From NCBI GenBank assembly GCA_039180385.1, contig JBCDDJ010000296.1:1-8486 (forward strand): a stretch of DNA of 8,486 bases, in the 5' to 3' direction. Under the pieces are notes generated by a model. It did not search any database. It worked only from the letters and a program-made list of their open reading frames with translations, and was not told the DNA's origin. Below are positions 1 to 4,916 of the stretch, piece by piece. The DNA is from SIO4C1 sp039180385 (lineage in GTDB: Bacteria > Cyanobacteriota > Cyanobacteriia > Phormidesmidales > Phormidesmidaceae). Each line of letters starts with the position of its first letter. Positions within the stretch are counted from its first letter, which is position 1. Both the position numbers and the translations under genes were made by a program.

Positions 1-63
1 AGGGTCCTGGCGAGAGGCGGCAAACCATCTCCATGTCTGGGCTGCTGGTGAATGTGTTTCGTA

Positions 64-1503
64 TTAAACGTCTCTCTCTCCAGGTAGCAGCATATTCATC
101 ACCAGCGCACAAATCCCCCCGGTCGAGATTCCAGAGGAGAAAATATTTTTCACCAGCGGCGGCATTTGATCTAAGAGATCAGGGGCAAAGGCAACCCCCA
201 GTCCCAGCCCCAGGGAGGTCGCCAAGATAATCGCCGAGCGCTTTGTAAAATTTACGTTTGACAAAATTCGGATGCCTGCTGTGGCAACGCTGCCAAACAT
301 AATAATGGTGGCCCCACCCAGCACAGGTTGAGGCACCGCCTGGATTACCCCGCCAATCACGGGAAACAGCCCCGCCAACAAAAAGAATCCGGCAATAAAC
401 AGCCCCACATAGCGACTAGCCACCCCCGTCAGTTGGATCACCCCATTATTTTGACTAAAGGTGGTGTTGGGAAACGTGTTAAAAGCCGCCGCGATTAAAG
501 AGTTAACGCCATCTCCTAAAACCCCGCCCTTAATCCGGCGCATGTAGAGTTCCCCTTGAATGGGTTGCCCGGTAATCTCAGAAGTGGCGGTGAGATCGCC
601 AATCGACTCAATGGTCGTAATCAAAAACAGAAAGGCAAACGGCAGAAACGCCACCGGACTAAACCCGAACCCAAACCGAAACGGAATCGGCATGGCAAAC
701 AGCGACGCATTGGCTAAATTGCTCAGGTCTACCAGACCCATAAAAAACGAGACGATATAGCCCACAATCAGGCCGATGGCAATCGAGGCCATTCTCAAAA
801 AGGCATTGCCGCTGCTGTTGAGGACAATGATCGTGACTAAAACCAGGGCCGCCAGCCCCAAATTTTGAGGGCTACCAAACGTGCCGGCTTCTCGAGCGGG
901 GAAGCCACCGCCAATGGCTGTAATGCCCACGTTAACCAGGGTAAGGCCGATGAGAGATACTACCGTCCCGGTCACCAGGGGGGTAATAATCCGCGAGGCA
1001 AACTGCAAAAAACGACTAAAAAATATCTCAATGAAAGAACCCAAAAAGCACATGCCAAAAACCGTACCCAGGGCTTGCTCGGGGGTAGCCCCGGCTGCGA
1101 TCGCACCGGCCCCAGCAGCAATAATCGGGCCAATAAACGCAAAGCTGGTGCCCTGAATGCTCAATAACCCAGACCCCACTGGCCCCAGTCGTTTTACCTG
1201 AATAAACGTCGCAATCCCGGAGACAAACAGCGACATACTCACCAGGTAAGCCGTCGTCTCAGGCGGTAGCTCTAACGCACCGCCAATAATCAGAGAAGGT
1301 GTCACAATGCCAATGAAGCAGGCCAAGACGTGTTGCAAAGCTGCAAAAATTGCCTCTCGCAGCGGTGGCACGTCTTCTAACCCATAGATGAGATCGTGGG
1401 TCGGGGGTGAATCTACGGTAGGCTCCTCCAGGAGTAGCTCCCCCGCCTGCATCGAGACATCAACCCGCAGATCGTCCATTCGCAGATCGTCATCTTGTTG
1501 CAT
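64..1503 (-). CDS. NCS2 family purine permease (XanQ/UacT-like; xanthine or urate)
   Basis: Inner-membrane nucleobase:cation symporter, 479 aa, with long hydrophobic segments from about residue 52 to 475. Family residues are intact: TM1 H58 (QHVLACF), the TM3 stretch GSGLLSIQGTSFAFIGP (110-126), E299 in TTIESIGDLTATSE, D331 in GGVLGDGVNS and the signature QNNGVIQ (351-357). These match XanQ H31, E272, D304, Q324 and N325 at a constant offset of 27 residues, so the fold and purine site look complete. The hydrophilic N-terminus is longer than in XanQ and contains a small tandem repeat (DDLRMDDLR). ATG 1503 has only a weak GGGTGGG upstream; Met9 (1479) or Met18 (1452) are possible starts. It is divergent from the urate hydroxylase gene, which favours urate or xanthine as substrate. 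The exact substrate is inferred. Confidence 0.9.
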   Translation of the reverse strand: MQQDDDLRMDDLRVDVSMQAGELLLEEPTVDSPPTHDLIYGLEDVPPLREAIFAALQHVLACFIGIVTPSLIIGGALELPPETTAYLVSMSLFVSGIATFIQVKRLGPVGSGLLSIQGTSFAFIGPIIAAGAGAIAAGATPEQALGTVFGMCFLGSFIEIFFSRFLQFASRIITPLVTGTVVSLIGLTLVNVGITAIGGGFPAREAGTFGSPQNLGLAALVLVTIIVLNSSGNAFLRMASIAIGLIVGYIVSFFMGLVDLSNLANASLFAMPIPFRFGFGFSPVAFLPFAFLFLITTIESIGDLTATSEITGQPIQGELYMRRIKGGVLGDGVNSLIAAAFNTFPNTTFSQNNGVIQLTGVASRYVGLFIAGFFLLAGLFPVIGGVIQAVPQPVLGGATIIMFGSVATAGIRILSNVNFTKRSAIILATSLGLGLGVAFAPDLLDQMPPLVKNIFSSGISTGGICALVMNMLLPGERDV

Positions 1504-1515
1504 GAGCCCACCCGT

Positions 1516-1543
1516 TTTTTACTGATCGCAGAAGATTTGTCAA
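1516..1543 (-). promoter_or_regulatory. Candidate promoter for the NCS2 permease gene
   Basis: On the minus strand, a perfect TTGACA (1543-1538) is followed after 16 nt by TAAAAA (1521-1516, 4 of 6 matches to TATAAT). The predicted transcription start near 1509 leaves almost no leader before ATG 1503. Either the mRNA is nearly leaderless or translation starts at Met9 or Met18. The -35 hexamer ends one base from the nested inverted repeat at 1545-1606, so that element could control this promoter. Confidence 0.35.
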
Positions 1544-1544
1544 A

Positions 1545-1606
1545 ACCACATCCAGTTTGAAAACTTGAGTTTTTCCCGTAAAGCAAATTACAGGTCTGGA
1601 TGTGGT
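1545..1606. promoter_or_regulatory. Nested inverted-repeat element in the divergent purine promoter
   Basis: Perfect 11-bp arms ACCACATCCAG (1545-1555) and CTGGATGTGGT (1596-1606) enclose two further palindromes: AAAACTTGAGTTTT (1560-1573, six-base arms around TG) and GTAAAGCAAATTAC (1578-1591, an NtcA consensus). The linkers between the palindromes are each 4 nt (1556-1559, 1574-1577, 1592-1595). The layout could be stacked operators for regulators of the permease and hpxO. As single-stranded RNA or a DNA cruciform it could also form a three-way junction. It does not match the purine riboswitch consensus I know. Confidence 0.55.
1578..1591. promoter_or_regulatory. NtcA-type binding site (GTA-N8-TAC)
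   Basis: GTAAAGCAAATTAC is a perfect match to the NtcA consensus, the global nitrogen activator/repressor of cyanobacteria. It lies between the divergent NCS2 permease and hpxO. I see no good TAN3T box about 22 nt away in either direction, so a classical activated promoter is not evident. It may act from further upstream or as a repressor. Confidence 0.55.
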
Positions 1607-1651
1607 CAAGGTTAATAGGGCTCAAGTTATCAGTACCTAAACCCGGTTTGA

Positions 1652-1666
1652 TGTTCATAATGAACA
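1652..1666. promoter_or_regulatory. 15-bp palindrome, candidate operator upstream of hpxO
   Basis: TGTTCAT-A-ATGAACA is a perfect inverted repeat with 7-base arms around a single central base, 84 bases upstream of the hpxO ATG. Size and symmetry suit a dimeric repressor such as a GntR or MarR family protein. No regulator gene lies in the window and I do not recognise the motif as a known site. Confidence 0.4.
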
Positions 1667-1736
1667 AGTTAATGCCTGTTAATATTCGATCTTTGAACGT
1701 ATTAAGGTTTAAGTATCTAAGGGATATCCAGTCTCT

Positions 1737-1744
1737 AGGTGGAG
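1737..1744 (+). promoter_or_regulatory. Shine-Dalgarno sequence that decides the hpxO start
   Basis: AGGTGGAG ends 6 nt before ATG 1751, ideal spacing. The in-frame GTG at 1739 lies inside this ribosome site and so is not the start. Confidence 0.75.
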
Positions 1745-1750
1745 CATGGT

Positions 1751-2911
1751 ATGAACAATCTGAAAGTAATCATTGTCGGTGCAGGGATGGGTGGGTTGAC
1801 CACCGCGATCGCAATGCGACAGGCGGGTTACGACGTTGAAATTTACGATCGGGTGCGGCAGCTACGCCCCGCCGGAGCCGGAATTTCTCTCTGGTCAAAT
1901 GGGGTAAAAGTACTGAATCGGCTGGGCCTGGGGGCCGAGATTGCCCGCATTGGGGGGGCAATGGAGCGCATGAGCTATGTGAGCAAGACCGGTCAACTCC
2001 TCACCGATTTCAGCCTAGTGCCCCTGGTCAGTGAGGTGGGCCAGTGCCCTTACCCGGTAGCTCGCACAGACTTGCAACACATGTTGCTAGAGGCGTTGGG
2101 GGCACAAAACGTCCAGCTCAACTCAAAGTGCGTCGCGGTAGAACAAACCGAAGAGAACGCCACCGCCATTTTTGAAAACGGTCATCGAGCCACCGGGGAT
2201 GTCGTGATCGGTGCTGACGGGACCCATTCGATCATTCGCAATCACGTCTTGGGTCAATCGACCGAGCGCCGCTATGCAGGCTACGTCAACTGGAACGGAC
2301 TGGTCAACGCGGATGAAAGTCTGGCCCCCAAAAACAGCTGGGTGATCTACGTGGGCGATCACCAGCGGGCGTCGATGATGCCCGTTGGGGGAGATCGCTT
2401 CTATTTCTTCTTTGATGTACCCTTGCCTAAAGAGATTGAACCTAAAGGCGATGCCCGCGAAGAACTCTCGGGCTACTTCAAAGGCTGGGCCGAGCCTGTG
2501 CAGAATTTGATTCAACAGCTAGACCCGACCAAAACAAACCGAGTCGCCATCCACGACATTGAACCCTTCTCGACGTTTGCACGGGGTAGAGTCGCCTTGC
2601 TAGGCGATGCCGGGCACAGCACAACCCCCGACCTGGGCCAGGGGGGCTGTCAAGCTATCGAAGATGCCTGGGTGCTGGCGACGATCCTGCTCTCGACCAA
2701 TGTGAGTGTAGCCGATGCGCTGAAACGCTATGAAACCAGCCGGTCAGATCGCACCGCTGAGATCATTCTCAAAGCCCGCAAACGAGCCAACATGATCCAC
2801 GGTAAAACCCCAGCAGTCACCCAGCAGTGGTACCAAGACCTGGCCCAGGCCGATGGCACCGCGATCATGGGGGCGATTTCGAAGATTATTTTGAAAGGGC
2901 CGTTAGGATAA
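1751..2911 (+). CDS. hpxO: FAD-dependent urate hydroxylase (HpxO)
   Basis: Cytosolic flavoprotein monooxygenase, 386 aa, oxidising urate to 5-hydroxyisourate with NADH and O2. The N-terminal Rossmann motif is GAGMGG (10-15), and the second FAD motif is GDAGHSTTPDLGQGG (285-299). HpxO-specific stretches are present: RRYAGYVNWNGLV (173-185), DRFYFFFDVPLP (215-226) and TNRVAIHDIEPFS (262-274). R206 and Y218 correspond to the catalytic R204 and Y216 of Klebsiella HpxO, and the C-terminus ends in GPLG as there. Length fits the family (about 384). ATG 1751 is chosen because of the ribosome site just before it. It is the first gene of a probable operon with uraD, 56 bp downstream. The family includes other aromatic-ring hydroxylases, but the neighbour uraD and the HpxO-specific motifs make this call secure. 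Confidence 0.93.
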   Translation: MNNLKVIIVGAGMGGLTTAIAMRQAGYDVEIYDRVRQLRPAGAGISLWSNGVKVLNRLGLGAEIARIGGAMERMSYVSKTGQLLTDFSLVPLVSEVGQCPYPVARTDLQHMLLEALGAQNVQLNSKCVAVEQTEENATAIFENGHRATGDVVIGADGTHSIIRNHVLGQSTERRYAGYVNWNGLVNADESLAPKNSWVIYVGDHQRASMMPVGGDRFYFFFDVPLPKEIEPKGDAREELSGYFKGWAEPVQNLIQQLDPTKTNRVAIHDIEPFSTFARGRVALLGDAGHSTTPDLGQGGCQAIEDAWVLATILLSTNVSVADALKRYETSRSDRTAEIILKARKRANMIHGKTPAVTQQWYQDLAQADGTAIMGAISKIILKGPLG

Positions 2912-2965
2912 GGGCGAAAGGCGCTAGCGCAGCCATGCCCGCAGGGCTATAAGGTGAAAGGCGAA
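2912..2965. repeat. Short palindromic intergenic repeat between hpxO and uraD
   Basis: The gap contains the perfect palindrome GCGCTAGCGC (2921-2930) and a small hairpin GCCC-gca-GGGC (2937-2947). Near-identical decamers flank it: GCGAAAGGCG (2914-2923) and GTGAAAGGCG (2955-2964). It resembles the interspersed palindromic repeats of cyanobacterial intergenic DNA. There is no T-tract, so it is not a typical terminator. Its right flank supplies the probable uraD ribosome site AAAGG (2957-2961). Confidence 0.5.
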
Positions 2966-2967
2966 CC

Positions 2968-3465
2968 ATGAGACATTCAATCTCAGCCATCAATCAGATG
3001 AACCAGGCCGAATTTGTTGCGCTGCTTGGTGCCGTTTTTGAAGAAACCCCCGAGATCGCTCGACGCGCCTGGTGCGATCGCCCTTTCGAAACGATCTCCG
3101 ACCTCCATCAAAAAATGATCGCTGTTGTCAATACTATGCCCCTAACCGAACAGCTGGCCCTGATCCAGGCGCATCCCGACCTGGGTAGCCGCGCTAAGAT
3201 GGCCGACGCCTCGGTGCAAGAGCAGGCGGGTGCCGGTCTAAACCAGCTCAGCCCAGCCGAATATGCACGACTCCAATCTCTCAATGATGCTTACAAAGAT
3301 AAATTTGGCTTCCCCTTTATTCTCGCGGTCAAAGACCATACAAAAGAGAGTATTTTAGCGGCATTTGAGACTCGACTGGGTAATGACAAAAATGCCGAAA
3401 CGCAACAGGCGCTGAAGGAGATTTCTCAGATCGCCAGATTTCGTTTGGACGATTTGCTTGATTAA
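2968..3465 (+). CDS. uraD: 2-oxo-4-hydroxy-4-carboxy-5-ureidoimidazoline (OHCU) decarboxylase
   Basis: Cytosolic enzyme, 165 aa, converting OHCU to S-allantoin, the last step of uricolysis. The diagnostic catalytic stretch AHPDLGSRAKM has H69, P70 and D71. It is followed by SVQEQAGAGL (82-91, E85 and Q86) and the C-terminal LNDAYKDKFGFPFILAVK. Length is typical for a stand-alone UraD; there is no fused transthyretin-like hydrolase domain. ATG 2968 has AAAGG 6 nt upstream, inside the intergenic repeat. It follows hpxO on the same strand and is probably co-transcribed. The product of HpxO must be hydrolysed to OHCU (UraH, HIU hydrolase) before UraD can act, and no such gene is in the window; the spontaneous reaction or a distant gene must supply it. 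Confidence 0.95.
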   Translation: MRHSISAINQMNQAEFVALLGAVFEETPEIARRAWCDRPFETISDLHQKMIAVVNTMPLTEQLALIQAHPDLGSRAKMADASVQEQAGAGLNQLSPAEYARLQSLNDAYKDKFGFPFILAVKDHTKESILAAFETRLGNDKNAETQQALKEISQIARFRLDDLLD

Positions 3466-3492
3466 GCACTATCCTATCCACCTCAAATGGAC

Positions 3493-3507
3493 CAGGCGAG
3501 ACGCCTG
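3493..3507. repeat. Short hairpin in the uraD-amidohydrolase gap
   Basis: CAGGCG-AGA-CGCCTG is a perfect 6-bp stem with a 3-nt loop, 28 bases after the uraD stop. No T-run follows (CCCTAATCTG), so termination is doubtful. It resembles repetitive extragenic palindromes of cyanobacteria. Confidence 0.4.
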
Positions 3508-3516
3508 CCCTAATCT

Positions 3517-3530
3517 GTAATTTCACCTAC
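3517..3530. promoter_or_regulatory. NtcA-type binding site (GTA-N8-TAC) before the amidohydrolase
   Basis: GTAATTTCACCTAC matches the NtcA consensus perfectly. It ends only 23 nt before the GTG start, so a -10 box placed 22 nt downstream would fall on the start codon. It therefore cannot be a standard activated promoter for that gene. It might act as a repressor or roadblock site, or be fortuitous, since its final TAC belongs to the tandem repeat. Confidence 0.35.
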
Positions 3531-3549
3531 TCCCCTACTCCCCTACTCA
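3526..3549 (+). repeat. Tandem octamer repeat CCTACTCC x3
   Basis: Three consecutive 8-base units: CCTACTCC (3526-3533), CCTACTCC (3534-3541) and CCTACTCA (3542-3549). They resemble the short tandem repeats found between genes in filamentous cyanobacteria. They occupy the place where the ribosome site of the next gene should be and contain no Shine-Dalgarno sequence. Confidence 0.75.
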
Positions 3550-3553
3550 CCCC

Positions 3554-4774
3554 GTGCATCTCCAAAACTGCATTGTCCTCTACGGTCCTGACCTCGCCCC
3601 CTACTGGTGCGATCGCATCCAAATCTCCGGCGACACCATCCACGCAATCGATCTGAGAGAACCCTGCCAAAGCATCGACAGCGGAGCCTTAGTGATCATC
3701 CCAGGCTTGATCAACAGCCATACCCACATGGGCGATGCCTGCCTACCCGACGGGGCGACCGGCATGACCCTCGAGCAAGGGTTCTTTCGACCCGAGGGGT
3801 ACAAATATCGAGAGCTGGCGAAACGCTCAGAAGCGGAGCACTACCCCCACATTGCCAACCACCTGCGTTACATGGCAAGAACGGGGACCGTCTGCCATAT
3901 TGATTTTCGGGAGCAGGGGGAATATGGCAGTCAGTTGCTGCGGCGAGCATCGGTGGAGACAGGGGTGCGGTCGGTGATTTTGGGGCAGTTTGATGCGCTG
4001 CCGTTTACGCCAGAACAGTTGCGGGCAAATCAGATGGGCTTGGGGGAAGGTGCGATCGCAACCCTTCAATCCCTACTCACCGTCGCTGATGGCTTTTCAG
4101 AGAGCACCATGAACGATTTGACCGACCGAGCCTGGCAACAGATTTACACCCTAACTCAGCAGCGCGGCAAGCTCCGTGCCATCCATTGTCTAGAAAATGA
4201 GGGATATCGCGAGGACAGCTTACGAATGACCGGACGCGGCGACCTGGAGCGGGCACTTGAGCTGTATCAGCCTGATTTGGTGATTCATGCCACCGTGGCC
4301 AATGCCGATGAGATTGAGCTGCTGTCATCTCATCGCGTCAATGCTGTTCTAAACCCCAGGGCCAATAGCAATCTAGGGCTACCCTTTGCCCCCATCGCTC
4401 AACTGATGAAAAGTGATGCCAACCTGCTACTCGGCACCGACAACGGTTTGCTAAATAGCCCTAATCTGCTGGCGGAGCTTGATTTTACCTACAAAGTCGC
4501 CAAGAGCCAGTTTGGCAATGCCATCGCCCCCGACCCGACCCAAATTTTAAAGATGGTCACCAGCAATATTCAGGGGGTCATTGACCCAGACACCTTTGGC
4601 TATTTGGAACCGGGGCTGCCCGCTGATTTTGTAGTGCTTGACTTTAATCAACCGCACCTGCGCGCCAGTCGACATATTGTTGCCTCTGTCATCACTCGAG
4701 TGACCCCTGACGATGTTCTCGCCACCATCCGTCGAGGCAAGGTACTCTTTGCATCGCCTGACTTTGAGCCTTAA
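3554..4774 (+). CDS. Amidohydrolase, deaminase/chlorohydrolase type, substrate unknown
   Basis: Predicted cytosolic metal-dependent hydrolase of the cytosine deaminase/TrzN-like (COG0402) group, 406 aa. A complete mononuclear metal site is visible: H56 and H58 (PGLINSHTHMGD), H211 with E214 (AIHCLEN), H245 (VIHATVAN) and D296 (LLGTDNG). Also present are CHIDFREQGEYG (114-125), similar to the archaeal chlorohydrolase-like subgroup, and the C-terminal beta-sandwich stretch LEPGLPADFVVLDF. The carboxylated lysine of the binuclear allantoinases/dihydroorotases is not expected in this fold group, so it is probably an aminohydrolase rather than an allantoinase. GTG 3554 is the only plausible start: an in-frame stop lies at 3518-3520 and the next ATG is beyond the HTH motif. 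No Shine-Dalgarno sequence is visible. Position after uraD and before a CodB-like permease suggests deamination of a purine or pyrimidine base; this is inference. Confidence 0.85.
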   Translation: MHLQNCIVLYGPDLAPYWCDRIQISGDTIHAIDLREPCQSIDSGALVIIPGLINSHTHMGDACLPDGATGMTLEQGFFRPEGYKYRELAKRSEAEHYPHIANHLRYMARTGTVCHIDFREQGEYGSQLLRRASVETGVRSVILGQFDALPFTPEQLRANQMGLGEGAIATLQSLLTVADGFSESTMNDLTDRAWQQIYTLTQQRGKLRAIHCLENEGYREDSLRMTGRGDLERALELYQPDLVIHATVANADEIELLSSHRVNAVLNPRANSNLGLPFAPIAQLMKSDANLLLGTDNGLLNSPNLLAELDFTYKVAKSQFGNAIAPDPTQILKMVTSNIQGVIDPDTFGYLEPGLPADFVVLDFNQPHLRASRHIVASVITRVTPDDVLATIRRGKVLFASPDFEP

Positions 4775-4823
4775 CTCCTGGCTTTAACCTTTAGATGAAG
4801 AAAATTTAATTTCTGTATCTACC

Positions 4824-4865
4824 GTAATTTAAGATACTATCTCCCTCCGTGAAAAGCCTTACAAA
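4824..4865 (+). promoter_or_regulatory. Probable NtcA-activated promoter of the CodB-like permease gene
   Basis: GTAATTTAAGATAC (4824-4837) is a perfect GTA-N8-TAC NtcA site. Exactly 22 nt later comes TACAAA (4860-4865), matching 4 of 6 bases of TATAAT. This is the spacing of NtcA-activated class II promoters, which lack a -35 box. The predicted start near 4872 gives a leader of about 45 nt. It implies induction of the permease under nitrogen limitation. The -10 lacks the final T of the TAN3T form. Confidence 0.6.
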
Positions 4866-4896
4866 TGGGTGGACTAAACCTATATCCATACCGCTC

Positions 4897-4904
4897 AGGG
4901 AGGG
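4897..4904 (+). promoter_or_regulatory. Ribosome binding site of the CodB-like permease gene
   Basis: AGGGAGGG is a strong purine-rich Shine-Dalgarno-like sequence ending 12 nt before ATG 4917, somewhat farther than optimal. It supports that ATG as the start. Confidence 0.5.
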
Positions 4905-4916
4905 CCGACAAGATCA

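Noticed and set aside
1..34. 5' end of another minus-strand gene (ATG at 34 or 28, open to the window edge)
   Set aside because: Only about ten codons are visible, with no ribosome site and no recognisable sequence.
865..1167. Plus-strand open frames inside the permease gene
   Set aside because: They are antisense shadows of a clear conserved membrane protein, with no ribosome site and no recognisable protein motifs.
1545..1606. Purine riboswitch
   Set aside because: A three-way junction is drawable, but the conserved junction and loop bases of the purine riboswitch are not there, and the stem lengths differ. Kept only as an unclassified element.
1739..1741. GTG start for hpxO, adding four residues
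   Set aside because: The GTG lies inside the AGGTGGAG ribosome site that is ideally spaced for ATG 1751, and HpxO length fits the ATG.
3554..4774. Allantoinase completing the pathway after UraD
   Set aside because: The motifs are those of the mononuclear deaminase branch (HCLEN, IHATV, GTDNG), not the binuclear dihydroorotase/allantoinase branch.
4799..4814. Hairpin AGAAA/TTTCT as a terminator after the amidohydrolase
   Set aside because: Only five AT-rich base pairs and no following T-run; it could not terminate by itself.
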